Of a DNA stretch of 64,000 bases, positions 51,151-60,294 are shown piece after piece. Both the position numbers and the translations under genes were made by a program. Source of the stretch: Lachnospiraceae bacterium (GTDB taxonomy: Bacteria; Bacillota_A; Clostridia; Lachnospirales; Lachnospiraceae); NCBI GenBank assembly GCA_009911175.1, contig QXWX01000011.1, positions 47,314-111,313 on the forward strand. The letters are read 5' to 3'. A model generated the notes under the pieces. That model was not told where the DNA came from. It worked only from the letters and a program-made list of their open reading frames with translations, and did not search any database. Position 1 is the first letter of the stretch. Every line of letters starts with the position of its first letter.

Positions 51151-53127
51151 TTAAATTTCATATTTGGCTCTTACTTCTTCCTTTGTAGGGAAAATGCCGC
51201 TTTCTACAATAATCTTATTTTCTCCGGCAACAACGGAAGCGATGTGGCTTGTGTCATCCGCTTTCAGGCGTTCCTCCGCCTGTGCCCGCGCCTCTGCCAA
51301 AGTCCTTTCTTTTTCCGCCCCGTCCATTTCCGTTAAAATTGCTTTTGTCTTTGGCATGATTTTCGCCCTGCGCCGTCTCTGGTACATTGCATTCCGTTCA
51401 CGGATTCTCCGCTTCTCCCTTATCTCTGCCAGTTCCTTTTCAGAAATCTCCTGTGCCGGTAGCTCAACCTTCCCGATAAAATTCAGATAAACTTCAATCT
51501 CCTGCACACGCTCCCCATCAATCCGTTCAGCTTTATGAATCAGCACCTTGTCCACAAACTCATTGATGATGGCGGGCGTAAGTTCCTGAATGTCAGTGTA
51601 CTTATGGACAAGGAAGATAAACTCCTCCGTCCTGTCCGTATCGTCCTCGAACTGCATGAGTTTCTCCCTGATCTCCTGCATGGAAATTTCAAGCCCCTGC
51701 TGTTCCTTCTCATAATCGGAAGAAAGCATCTCATACCGTCTGTCCGGCAACTTTCCCATTGCGTTGTCCTCATACACCTTTTTTATCAGCAGGTCAAGGT
51801 CTACGAAGCGTTTCTCTTTTTTGGAGAGGTCTGTTTTCAGCTTTTTTACCTCACTTTTATCCCTAACTTCTGATGCGCTCCGCATATTCTGTATAAATGC
51901 CGCCTCGTCCATGCGGACGCTTTTTAAGGCATACTGGATTGTTTCAAGAAGGATCTGCCTCACGGCATCCTCCTGAATACAATGGGGACTGCATTTTTTA
52001 TCATTCTGCTTGCGGCTGCTGTTATAAGTGCCGCAGTTAAAAGACGCAGGCGTTTTTCTGACCGTTCCGTCTGGCATCCCCCGCCAATCCCTTCCGGCGC
52101 GCTCCCCTGTCCTGCGGTAATACATTTTACTGCCGCAGTCAGCGCAGAACAGCTTTCCCGTCAGCGGGCTTCCCTCTCCGCTTGTGTCAATCCTGCGCAC
52201 CGTCTTTCTTAATTCCTGCACCATATACCATGTCCTGCGGTCTATGATCGGTTCATGGGTATCCCGGAAAATAAGGATTTCATCGCTGCTGTTTTTAACC
52301 ACCTTTTTATCCTTGTAGGATTCCTTGTGGCTACGGAAATTTACGGTATCGCCCATATATTCCGGTTTTTCCAGCATCCTTACAATGCTCACGCCCATCC
52401 ACGCATAAGGATGTTCAAAATCGCACTGGTTTTTATAACATCCCCTTCCCCTGACTGCCTGATAATAAGACGGTTTTTCCACTTTTTCATCAGACAGTAT
52501 TTTTGCGATCCGGTACGGTCCCATGCCTTCCACCGTCATGGCAAATATCCTGCGCACAACTGCCGCCGCTTCTTCATCAATAACCCAGCAGTTTTTGTCC
52601 TCTGCATCTTTCATATACCCGTAAGGCGGATTATTCGTAAGCGGCTTCCCCTCTTTCCCCTTTGCCCGCAGTACAGCGGTGATCTTTCTGCTGCAGTCGC
52701 GTAGATACCATTCGTTCATGATATTCAAAAAAGGGGCGAATTCGCTGCTGGTGTTGTTGGTACTGTCAACACCGTTGGAAACAGCAATCAAACGGACACC
52801 TTTTTCATGGAAGAATACCTCCGTGTAGAATCCTACCTGAAGGTAATCCCTCCCCACACGGCTCATGTCCTTTACTATGACTGTGCCGATGCCGCCGTTT
52901 TCAATCTGGCTTAACATCTGCTTCCATCCCGGTCGGTCAAAATTCCCGCCGGAAAATCCGTCATCCGTAAAATGCACCGTGTTGGTGTACCCGTTGCTTT
53001 TCGCATAGTCCTCCAGCATTTTTTTCTGGTTGGCTATACTGCTGCTGTCTCCCGCAAGCTCATCGTCCCTTGAGAGTCGCTCATAAAGAGCTGTTATTCT
53101 GTTGTCCCCAGCCGTTCTGTTGTTCAT
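51151..53127 (-). CDS. Large serine recombinase, TnpX-like, with DUF4368 tail
   Basis: The 658-residue protein has a resolvase domain with catalytic Ser in ALYERLSRDDE (about residue 19) and VKDMSRVGRDYLQVG, a recombinase domain (GMGPYRIAKIL), zinc-ribbon cysteines (LFCADCGSKM, FNCGTYN, CSPHCI), a coiled coil and a DUF4368-type C-terminus. Such enzymes excise and integrate Tn4451-type elements at a short core. It overlaps the TnpW-like gene by 4 bp. Its 3-prime end abuts rhaS, so one element end should lie at about 51,122-51,150. Confidence 0.92.
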   Translation of the reverse strand: MNNRTAGDNRITALYERLSRDDELAGDSSSIANQKKMLEDYAKSNGYTNTVHFTDDGFSGGNFDRPGWKQMLSQIENGGIGTVIVKDMSRVGRDYLQVGFYTEVFFHEKGVRLIAVSNGVDSTNNTSSEFAPFLNIMNEWYLRDCSRKITAVLRAKGKEGKPLTNNPPYGYMKDAEDKNCWVIDEEAAAVVRRIFAMTVEGMGPYRIAKILSDEKVEKPSYYQAVRGRGCYKNQCDFEHPYAWMGVSIVRMLEKPEYMGDTVNFRSHKESYKDKKVVKNSSDEILIFRDTHEPIIDRRTWYMVQELRKTVRRIDTSGEGSPLTGKLFCADCGSKMYYRRTGERAGRDWRGMPDGTVRKTPASFNCGTYNSSRKQNDKKCSPHCIQEDAVRQILLETIQYALKSVRMDEAAFIQNMRSASEVRDKSEVKKLKTDLSKKEKRFVDLDLLIKKVYEDNAMGKLPDRRYEMLSSDYEKEQQGLEISMQEIREKLMQFEDDTDRTEEFIFLVHKYTDIQELTPAIINEFVDKVLIHKAERIDGERVQEIEVYLNFIGKVELPAQEISEKELAEIREKRRIRERNAMYQRRRRAKIMPKTKAILTEMDGAEKERTLAEARAQAEERLKADDTSHIASVVAGENKIIVESGIFPTKEEVRAKYEI

Positions 53128-53363
53128 ATTGAACTCCTTTCCGGCTGGCTCATCTGTGGTGAATCCATCATACCACAGTTTCCGCCTCCTGTCATCATTT
53201 CGTTGCAGATTAAACGGGATATTTTTTCATCGGGCGTGTCGGCATACCCTGAACCTGTATATACCCTGACCTTGAAAAGCGTCCCGCTTATCCTGCGGTA
53301 AAAAAAGCCAGCCGCAGAAGGACTGGTTTTTGCCATATCATTATTCAATTTTACTGCCTCCAT
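53124..53363 (-). CDS. TnpW-family transposon protein
   Basis: The 79-residue protein reads FFYRRISGTLFKVRVYTGSG and DTPDEKISRLICNEM, the TnpW pattern (a beta-hairpin followed by KI-RLI-NE). TnpW proteins accompany TnpX-like recombinases; their role is unknown. Its stop overlaps the recombinase start (ATGA), which implies coupled translation. Confidence 0.8.
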   Translation of the reverse strand: MEAVKLNNDMAKTSPSAAGFFYRRISGTLFKVRVYTGSGYADTPDEKISRLICNEMMTGGGNCGMMDSPQMSQPERSSI

Positions 53364-53561
53364 TATGCAATCCTTTCTTGCGATTCATACGCATTTCCCT
53401 TATAATTGTTCGGGGAACCGTTAAGTCTCCGACTTCCGTACTTAGTAACCGGATTCCCATTTTATCCGTACCTCATAGCCTGCCCCTCCTTTCGTGTAAC
53501 TGATTTCTAGTCAAAAAGAATTACTCTTTCACTAATAGGAGAAAAACGGGACTGACCATAA
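53364..53561. other. Divergent intergenic region of the Tn4451-like element
   Basis: It separates tnpW (minus) from a sigma-like gene (plus). I see a small stem around GTTCGGGGAAC near 53,410 and an AGGAG at about 53,537-53,541, which is 20 bp from the plus-strand start and so too far for a normal site. No gene is evident. Confidence 0.4.
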
Positions 53562-54194
53562 ATGCCAAAATACGCTGAAATCCCAGCATTCAGGGAGCAG
53601 AATTTCATAACGGAAGCGGACGGGGATATGCTCCACCGTGAAGCCCGCGCCCTTGCGATCCAGCGTATTGAGGAAAGCGCAAGGACAGAAGCCGACTTTG
53701 AAAATGTGCTGTACTGGTGGGATAAACTGGACGCAAACAGGGAACGGAAAGAAAGAGACCATGAAATAGGGCGATCCACTGTTCCTTTGGAATGGGGCGC
53801 AGATGAATGGTACCTTTCCACCAGACCTTCCTATGATATGATTCTAAGAAGGCTCATGCTTGCGGGCGATTTTCTTGATTTCATATTTGACAGTCCGGAA
53901 ACACTACACGAACTTGTCACGGATATAGATTTATCGGAGATATTGCAGGAACTAAAACCACATCTCAAAAATATGCTCTATTATCTATTCCTGCGTGATT
54001 ATTCCACAGCAGAATATGCGGAGAGTATCGGACAGACTGACCGGAATATCAGGGGTATTCGGGAAACTGCTCTGAAAAAGATACGGAAGCTCTATGGCGG
54101 CATACTCACATACAGGAAAGAAAATAGTCTGCCGATAACGATTGACGAAAAATATTTCTCGGAAAACGGAGTGCGAAAGAAAAAGGGAAGATAA
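53562..54194 (+). CDS. Sigma-factor-like HTH protein of the mobile element
   Basis: The 210-residue protein has an acidic and helical N-terminus (YAEIPAFREQNFITEADG, ESARTEADFENVLYWWDKLD) and a C-terminal region-4-like HTH (YSTAEYAESIGQTDRNIRGIRETALKKIRKLY over residues about 147-178). This is typical of small sigma-70-like proteins on Firmicutes integrative elements. It may control element genes. The ribosome site is weak, so the start is uncertain. Confidence 0.65.
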   Translation: MPKYAEIPAFREQNFITEADGDMLHREARALAIQRIEESARTEADFENVLYWWDKLDANRERKERDHEIGRSTVPLEWGADEWYLSTRPSYDMILRRLMLAGDFLDFIFDSPETLHELVTDIDLSEILQELKPHLKNMLYYLFLRDYSTAEYAESIGQTDRNIRGIRETALKKIRKLYGGILTYRKENSLPITIDEKYFSENGVRKKKGR

Positions 54195-54310
54195 GTGTAT
54201 TCTGACTGAAAGCCACAAACAGCTTGACCAACAATGAGTAACTGTTTATAATGTAAGAAATATTACATCAGATGATATGCCAGGATTGATTGGATTGGAG
54301 CAGATTTTTT

Positions 54311-55225
54311 ATGAAAAATTTATTTGAACATACCAGTGCGCCGTGGATTCGGTACAGCAGCTATGAATATAAGACAGACAGTGACAACAACCTCTACATA
54401 ACGGTTTCCAAAGATGCCAGACCGGAAATGTACCATCCCATGCAGGAAGCAGAACAGCTCGTCATTGATGCCATAAATGTCGGGCTTGCCGCCATGCACA
54501 AAATACCGGAAGAGGAATTGAGGGAAGTTGTGCTTGACTTTATCAAAAAATATGGTTTTCTCGGCTTTATGACCGCCCTGCCGACAACATCAGATTTCAT
54601 AACCTATGAATCGGTATATCTTCCCAAAAATCACTTTATAAAGGAAGAATCCCTCCCTACAGAGGACTATCTCACCTATTTTTATCCTTTTGACAAGCCT
54701 GATTTCAAAAAGAACGGCGTAGAGTCGGGATGGTCTGTGACTGACCGTGAGGGTATTGCGATCACGATGGCTATGGGGAATGCGCCACAGGCTGTGGCGA
54801 TGGGATTGCAGAAGGAATATGCGGAAAGGTACGACTGGCTTGTAAAGGAATTTACCGACTGGGCGTTTACTTTTATGACAAGTTTCCTTTATTACATGGA
54901 TTATGATACGATTGACGAACAAACACGCAGCCTGTACCGTCAGGGCATTTCCGCTTTCGGCGGCATATCCCCGACTTACCGGATCGCACTTGAAAAGGAT
55001 TCGCCCGTTATCGTATGGGATTTCCATTCCCTGCTCGTCATGGTGCAGATGTGTTTTTCTTTCATGCTCACGGATAAGGACAGTGATATGCGTATGTGCA
55101 AACACTGTAAAAAAGCCTTTGTCGCAAGCAGGAAGGGAAATGAGTTTTGCAGCCAGAAGTGCAAGAACCAGTTTAATGTCTACAAATCAAGGGAAAAGAA
55201 GAAAGGAAACAAAAGAGATGATTGA
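54311..55225 (+). CDS. Element-borne protein with C-terminal zinc-ribbon (CGNR/DUF6076-like)
   Basis: The 304-residue protein from ATG 54,311 (GGAGCAG upstream) ends with CKHCKKAFVASRKGNEFCSQKCKNQF, a four-Cys zinc knuckle resembling CGNR-type DNA-binding tails (the run is about residues 268-293). The body (VLDFIKKYGFLGFMTALPTT, IALEKDSPVIVWDFHSLL) matches a family I know only as cargo on clostridial elements. It overlaps the next gene by 8 bp. A DNA-binding or regulatory role is inferred. Confidence 0.65.
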   Translation: MKNLFEHTSAPWIRYSSYEYKTDSDNNLYITVSKDARPEMYHPMQEAEQLVIDAINVGLAAMHKIPEEELREVVLDFIKKYGFLGFMTALPTTSDFITYESVYLPKNHFIKEESLPTEDYLTYFYPFDKPDFKKNGVESGWSVTDREGIAITMAMGNAPQAVAMGLQKEYAERYDWLVKEFTDWAFTFMTSFLYYMDYDTIDEQTRSLYRQGISAFGGISPTYRIALEKDSPVIVWDFHSLLVMVQMCFSFMLTDKDSDMRMCKHCKKAFVASRKGNEFCSQKCKNQFNVYKSREKKKGNKRDD

Positions 55226-55736
55226 AAACAGGAATGTAAATATCATAATCGATGCGGACGGTAAAAAGCTGGCCTTGATTAATGATATCCGTTTCAAGGG
55301 CAAACGTCAGATTGACTGGGATGATGTAAAGCAGTATCTCGAAGGATATGTCGGGGACTATTACGAGATTGAGGAAAATGCGGAACGCATTTATATCGGA
55401 AATGAACTTCCCGAAGAATATACGGAATCAGAAAGCCGAAAAAGCCTTATGGGTGCAAATGCAAAAGCGAAGGCAAATGCCGCTACTGCGATACCGGAGC
55501 TGATCCAGATATCATCTAACCCGGCTTTTGAAGAAAACCGCAAGGAAAAACACAATAAAAACGCAAAATACGGCTGGTACAGGTATGATGTCCGTTTTGC
55601 CCTCCCGGTCTATGAAGAAAATACGCTTGTAAGATACAATATCTTCCATGCCCGGCTTTTGATTAACCATGCTGAAAATGGCAGGAAATATCTGTATGAT
55701 ATTTTGGCAGTAAAAAAAGAAACGAGCAAGCCGTAA
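55218..55736 (+). CDS. Hypothetical element-borne protein
   Basis: The 172-residue protein starts MIENRNVNIIIDADGKKLAL and contains DDVKQYLEGYVGDYYEIEEN, YGWYRYDVRFALPVYEENT and KYLYDILAVKKE. Similar proteins occur on integrative elements and may be immobile remnants of large polyvalent proteins; I do not know a function. ATG 55,218 lies inside the end of the preceding gene with GAAAGGA upstream, so the two are coupled. Confidence 0.55.
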   Translation: MIENRNVNIIIDADGKKLALINDIRFKGKRQIDWDDVKQYLEGYVGDYYEIEENAERIYIGNELPEEYTESESRKSLMGANAKAKANAATAIPELIQISSNPAFEENRKEKHNKNAKYGWYRYDVRFALPVYEENTLVRYNIFHARLLINHAENGRKYLYDILAVKKETSKP

Positions 55737-55851
55737 CAAGATGTACGGTGAAAACCCATTTCTTATTGTCAATAATAAGCCATTTTTCAATTCCTGTCAA
55801 TCCCCAATTTTGATTTTTTCAGAATACCACCATTGGCATTTTAAATGCAAT

Positions 55852-55960
55852 GGGGGAACTTTGTTCCCCCTTAACCACTCCATAGCATGAGGCGCAGGTG
55901 ATTCAAGACCGCCGCAGGCGAGGCGGAGCCGGTGTCTTGACATCATCTGCGCCTCATGCT
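55852..55960. repeat. Hairpin and 77-bp palindromic block of the Tn4451-like element
   Basis: GGGGGAAC-TTT-GTTCCCCC (55,852-55,870) is a perfect hairpin. Next, 55,884-55,960 is a near-perfect palindrome: AGCATGAGGCGCAG at the left and its complement at the right, then TCAAGAC/GTCTTGA, with a GCCGCC...GGCGG centre. Such a large cruciform fits a recombinase or relaxase site, or a strong terminator between convergent genes. Confidence 0.7.
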
Positions 55961-55983
55961 ACAAAACTTAAAGCAAGGCAACA

Positions 55984-56337
55984 CTAAAGGGAATATATCA
56001 GATCGTGCAGCACTACTTCCTCCGCCCTGCTCTGGATGCTGTTCATCTTTTGCAGCCAGCAGAGCCAGTCATCGGATTTTAGCCGCTCCGTTACTCCCTC
56101 TTTTTTAGCCATCTGCCTTACAAGCCTGTCCATCATCTCATTGGATTCTTCATCAATCTCCGCAAGGTGCTTCCATAATGTTTCTGATAGAATCATATAT
56201 GAATAAATGCCTCCATGATTTTCCTTCAAAAACCGCTGCCTCATTCTTCCATACTTTCCGATATGATATTCTGTTGTATCCGAAAGTTTGAGGTCAGGAA
56301 TCAAATAGTCGCCTTCCCAATGATAAGTAATTTCCAT
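55984..56337 (-). CDS. TnpV-family transposon protein
   Basis: The 117-residue protein begins MEITYHWEGDYLIPDLKL and contains GRMRQRFLKENHGGIYSYM, LSETLWKHLAEIDEESNEM and MDRLVRQMAKKEGVTERLK, the TnpV signature. TnpV, TnpW and a TnpX-like recombinase together point to a Tn4451-like mobilisable element spanning about 51.1-56.4 kb. The molecular role of TnpV is unknown. ATG 56,337 is preferred over a near in-frame ATG at 56,343. Confidence 0.85.
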   Translation of the reverse strand: MEITYHWEGDYLIPDLKLSDTTEYHIGKYGRMRQRFLKENHGGIYSYMILSETLWKHLAEIDEESNEMMDRLVRQMAKKEGVTERLKSDDWLCWLQKMNSIQSRAEEVVLHDLIYSL

Positions 56338-56513
56338 ATACAATCGCCTTTCTTTGTGCTAAACTGTTTACAGATACGAATAAAATATCACTTTCTTCCT
56401 TTACCACAACATCTGCAAGTTTCCATTCACCACAAATGAGCCAGCCGCATATGTTGTATTTTAGCAGATGCGCATTTCCGCTAAAATACAGCATTTTACG
56501 GAAAAGTTTACAT

Positions 56514-56780
56514 CTACAGTTCACAACATATCACATCGTTGACATATACATTGGCGGTGTCGATTAGGCGGTAGCTCCCCGTCAGCGCGCTGAGCACGGC
56601 GGATTCCGCTTCATCCGGCTCTAACCCCTGGATGGTCTCTATCGTACCGGAAAAACGGCTTCCATTATGGGTACAGAAAGGAATAATGGTTTTTCCCGAA
56701 AAATCGTATTCATCAAAAAAGCTGTACCTCACCTGTGGAATATCATACCACCAGTTTAGGATACTAAACTGTAGCCCTCT
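56514..56780 (-). pseudogene. In-frame chimera of flavodoxin and aldo/keto reductase fragments
   Basis: The minus-strand frame reads NWWYDIPQVRYSFFDEYDFS and GKTIIPFCTHNGSRFSGTIE, the middle of a long-chain flavodoxin-like protein. It passes directly into AESAVLSALTGSYRLIDTAN, the N-terminal region of an aldo/keto reductase, before a stop. Neither domain is complete and the frame starts without a ribosome site. This is a deletion scar joining two former neighbours. Confidence 0.6.
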
Positions 56781-56983
56781 CCCTCTATCCCTTGATTTTA
56801 CTGAGATTGACGGGATACAAAAGTGTGTTTTGTGTACTACTTTCCCGAAAACTTATTCCTCTATTTTTCTATCTAAATCTCCATGTCATATTGTGACACC
56901 ACCATAAATAAAATATAAGCAACAAATCACATCAACATCTTTGATATATTTCCAGAACTTTTACAGTAAATATTTTATTGTAG
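56781..56983. other. AT-rich intergenic stretch
   Basis: Between the chimeric remnant and the cassette of minus-strand genes lies AT-rich sequence with no convincing frame, hairpin or promoter. The boundary of the imported cassette is probably here. Confidence 0.3.
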
Positions 56984-57751
56984 CTAAATTTCATCTCTTC
57001 TTTGAAAAAGTCCAACCAAGTTCAAAGACTCTACTACGTCTTTCGGAAATGCATATTTTGCAGGCATATTACTGTACCTGAAAATAAAACTTCCAGTTAT
57101 TTTATTATCTATATTATATAGTTTTTTAATTGGATGTACTCCATTAATATGGAAATCCAGCATTTTCTTCAAACTTGATCCACTAAGAGTATTATCTACC
57201 ATAAAAATAATTTTCTTAAGAGAATGTGTTCTCCAACAATAACCGCTTATTCCATTTTCTTTTAAATCTCCATTTATACTATCGCTCGAAAATGCTTTCA
57301 CCAAAAGATCCTTCGCTCCACCTTTTTTCCCAAAAGAATTATACAAATTCCAAAGCGTTGTATCATCTCCTGATGTTTCTTTGGCTACAACAAGTATACC
57401 ATCCTCATTTGCTTTATTTCTTAATTCCTCGAAATACGCTTCTATTTTCTCATCCTGTTCGACACATCCCAAATAATGTTTTTCAAAAACTAATGACCAG
57501 AATCCTCTAAGTCTCTCGTTACATATATTATATATTTGAAAATGCCATAGTATTTTAAACAAACGAACACATTTTTCCTTCTCTTTCTCTCCTTTCTCAC
57601 ATCCAAACATACCATACATTTCCTGTTTAAGCACATTTTTCTCCATTATCGCTTGAAGACGATTAATATTTTCTATCGCATAATCATATTTTTGTTTAAA
57701 GGTAATAATCTCATTCCCTGCAAGTTCCTGAATTCCACGGATTCTTTTCAT
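56984..57751 (-). CDS. Protein with a phosphoribosyltransferase-like motif, last gene of the primase-RT cassette
   Basis: The 255-residue protein has IIFMVDNTLSGSSLKKML near residue 186, close to the PRPP-binding loop of phosphoribosyltransferases (hydrophobic run, D-x4-SG-S/T), although the second acid is Asn. Upstream lie FWSLVFEKHYLGC and DGILVVAKETSGDDTTLWN. Divergent phosphoribosyltransferase-like proteins occur in bacterial conflict systems, so an effector role is possible but unproven. It follows the 519-residue gene by 71 bp on the same AT-rich strand. The start MKRIRGIQ is not certain. Confidence 0.45.
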   Translation of the reverse strand: MKRIRGIQELAGNEIITFKQKYDYAIENINRLQAIMEKNVLKQEMYGMFGCEKGEKEKEKCVRLFKILWHFQIYNICNERLRGFWSLVFEKHYLGCVEQDEKIEAYFEELRNKANEDGILVVAKETSGDDTTLWNLYNSFGKKGGAKDLLVKAFSSDSINGDLKENGISGYCWRTHSLKKIIFMVDNTLSGSSLKKMLDFHINGVHPIKKLYNIDNKITGSFIFRYSNMPAKYAFPKDVVESLNLVGLFQRRDEI

Positions 57752-57822
57752 TACGTCAGATGTAATACCGTCTTGAATAATTTTCTGTTTTTTATGATTT
57801 ACAAAATAATACTTCTGATGTC

Positions 57823-59382
57823 TTAATTTTGTAGCAACAGGATATATTTTCTTATCAAAATCATCCTCGGAATAAAATCATAATCTTCAAGTGGCTTCCC
57901 TGTGTTTGTCATCATACCCTGTGTCTGTTTGTTATAGTCTAATTCTTCACAGCACCAATCATCCACCTCATCTGAAAACCATTGTCGTAATATTTTCTGT
58001 TTCCATTCCTCTTCATTAATATCTTCTGGCAAACAGCAGCCATATGGCATCATTAGACACATATGAGAATCCATCTTTGTCACAGCATTTCGTTCATTAT
58101 ACGGAACATAATTTTTCAAAAATATGTAATAATCCGATAAGGTTTTTGCAAAATCTCCTATATCCTGTTTTTTAAACATTTCTAAAAGAAAAGATGAACT
58201 CAATTGTCTCTGGTAAAAGTCATCATCATTTGCAAAATCTGTCCAAAGATTCCAACGTCCTTTTACTACTTCCAAGTAAAAGGAACAATAGTAATCCACA
58301 GTAAGAACATCTATTCCATCCTCACATAGAAATAATGCTCTATTGTTATTTTTACCCGTTTTTAAGATTTTAAGAAATCCTTGTATATTTGCTGATTCTA
58401 CATTCTTACCTAAAATAATATATTTATCAGCACTAGAACATGGATTCAATACCCTGATAAATTTTTCACTCAATCTATTCCTGACTAACATATCCGGAAG
58501 AAAAATATTATATATTTGCTGTTCAGTAATATACTTAAGTAATTTTAATCTATTTTCCTTACTCCCATTCCCAAATACTTCATGAAAGCTGCTTAGTTCT
58601 TCCTCTCCTGAGAGCTCACATTCTATATACCAAGCCACATAATCTGCTTCAAATTTCACTTGTTCTGGCTCGAACATTGAGAAGTATTCTTTTCTAGTAT
58701 TTCTAATGATGACTCGTTTCCTATCTCGACTTACAGCTCGAATCGTACCATTATATTGATAATCAAGTGAATCAAGCAAAAGACGTCCGCCTTCTGATAC
58801 GATTTCCAAAAATCTGATTTGAAAGCTCTTTGCTATAGCACTAACTTTCTTCTGAATTGATTCTTTCTCTTGAATTTCCTCTAAATTCTTTACACTTTCA
58901 AATAATTGAAGCGCTAATGCTAACGTAATAAGATGTTCATTGTCATGCTTAAAACTATTGGCGGCATCAAGGACAAGTTCATGAATTGGATAAGCCCTAT
59001 CACCAGCACTTGTTTTCAATGAAAAAATATCTTTAATATCCGGTAAAATATCCCAAAACATTCTAGACTGCTCTACAACTTTATCTGCTGAATTTCCTGA
59101 GATCTTCCTTAAATCTCGAAGATCATTAATAAAGCGTAAACATTCTTGGTAAGTATCTCTTTGAGTATTCTCCATTTGTGCTACAGAAAGAATCTCTATT
59201 GTATCTACCAACAATTTTCCTTCTGGTGTATTAGACGTTTCCGGCCACTGATTCAGTTTTTTCAGTTGTTCTACCATAATACGTGATAATTTGAATGCAC
59301 ACTTTTGACGTAATTCGGCAGATATATTTTGAATGAAATTCATAAATTCTATAAAACTCTCTAATGAGACTTGTTCCTTCAA
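57823..59382 (-). CDS. Unknown 519-residue protein of the primase-RT cassette
   Basis: I do not recognise this family. It is mostly helical at first (FIEFMNFIQNISAELRQKCA, LRDLRKISGNSADKVVEQSR), then beta-rich (YQYNGTIRAVSRDRKRVIIR), and ends with WFSDEVDDWCCEELDYNK. There are no membrane helices or signal peptide. The frame has no good ATG: TTG 59,382 is usable, MNFIQNIS is a later choice, and the frame is open further upstream to just after the RT stop. It lies 63 bp after the reverse transcriptase and before the phosphoribosyltransferase-like gene, so it is likely an essential partner. Confidence 0.5.
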   Translation of the reverse strand: MKEQVSLESFIEFMNFIQNISAELRQKCAFKLSRIMVEQLKKLNQWPETSNTPEGKLLVDTIEILSVAQMENTQRDTYQECLRFINDLRDLRKISGNSADKVVEQSRMFWDILPDIKDIFSLKTSAGDRAYPIHELVLDAANSFKHDNEHLITLALALQLFESVKNLEEIQEKESIQKKVSAIAKSFQIRFLEIVSEGGRLLLDSLDYQYNGTIRAVSRDRKRVIIRNTRKEYFSMFEPEQVKFEADYVAWYIECELSGEEELSSFHEVFGNGSKENRLKLLKYITEQQIYNIFLPDMLVRNRLSEKFIRVLNPCSSADKYIILGKNVESANIQGFLKILKTGKNNNRALFLCEDGIDVLTVDYYCSFYLEVVKGRWNLWTDFANDDDFYQRQLSSSFLLEMFKKQDIGDFAKTLSDYYIFLKNYVPYNERNAVTKMDSHMCLMMPYGCCLPEDINEEEWKQKILRQWFSDEVDDWCCEELDYNKQTQGMMTNTGKPLEDYDFIPRMILIRKYILLLQN

Positions 59383-59445
59383 TCCACAGTAATATTTATA
59401 TAATGTCTCAATTTTTATTTCATCGTTTTTTATTACATTTTCCTC

Positions 59446-60294
59446 TTATTGTAATAACTGGCAGATTGCATTTACTGTTCCTTGTTCTTCCATAGTCAGA
59501 TCTGTTAATTTGTCTAACCAGGCTATAAACCTTTCCATATCTTCGAAATCTAATACTGATAATTGACTCTGATTTAAATAACACTCACTAATAAAATTTT
59601 TAAAATTCACTGTATTAAAAGGAATCAATGTATATAAATTTTTTCTAAAAAATCGTTGTTTCCACTCTTCCCTTTTGAATATTTCGGTATAAAGCCTCTT
59701 GAAAACACTTCCTCTTCCCTTATATTCTTTTATTAGTAACAATCCATATTCATCAAGATACTTATCTACATATTTTTTGTCAATGTACCCATTTAATACA
59801 AAATTAGCATCTTTGATGCTCCAATCACCCTTTCTTCGAAGATACTTTTCGAATTCTAAAATATGTTCCTCATATGCATCTTCGTCATCAAGTTCCATTT
59901 CTTGAACACTTCGAATCACATAATTCCAATTACCATCACCAAAAATCTCTGCCTTTTCTTCATATGTCATTTTTCCTATTGATGGATAACATATACTTTT
60001 CTCTGGGTTTATAGCCAAGCCATGCAACGATAAAAAGTCATCAAGTTGCTGCATCATCAATTCCCCATCTATTGATTGATACAAAATATAAATATCATCC
60101 ACATAACGAATAAATCGACAAATATCCTCTGTGTAATGAAATTTTTCCCTAAACTCTGCTAAAATAGTTGATAAAAACAATTCTGCCAGTACTCTTGCAT
60201 AAGCTGGTCCCTGTGGTACACCTCGAATATTTCCTGTAATTTTTTTCATAAGTACTTCTGTATATTGCCCCAAATAAGTCAGAATATTTTTAAC
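59446..60294 (-). CDS. Reverse transcriptase palm/thumb, reached by -1 frameshift from the primase frame
   Basis: From the slippery site the frame reads VKNILTYLGQYTEVLMKKIT and has RT motif B (RGVPQGPAYARVLAELFL), motif C (CRFIRYVDDIYILY) and motif D (HGLAINPEKS). Motif A (LLKLDLRHFYDSIYI) and the fingers are in the upstream frame, so this part alone is not a working RT. It shares no group II intron maturase domain. An independent start would have to be TTG 60,273 or ATG 60,249, both without a ribosome site. With the frameshift the product is about 854 residues. Defence-type RTs (UG/DRT group) include fusions to primase domains. Confidence 0.8.
   Translation of the reverse strand, partial: VKNILTYLGQYTEVLMKKITGNIRGVPQGPAYARVLAELFLSTILAEFREKFHYTEDICRFIRYVDDIYILYQSIDGELMMQQLDDFLSLHGLAINPEKSICYPSIGKMTYEEKAEIFGDGNWNYVIRSVQEMELDDEDAYEEHILEFEKYLRRKGDWSIKDANFVLNGYIDKKYVDKYLDEYGLLLIKEYKGRGSVFKRLYTEIFKREEWKQRFFRKNLYTLIPFNTVNFKNFISECYLNQSQLSVLDFEDMERFIAWLDKLTDLTMEEQGTVNAICQLLQ

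Noticed and set aside
59446..60294. Group II intron reverse transcriptase
   Set aside because: There is no maturase or HNH domain and no intron RNA structure nearby, and motif A is joined to a primase.
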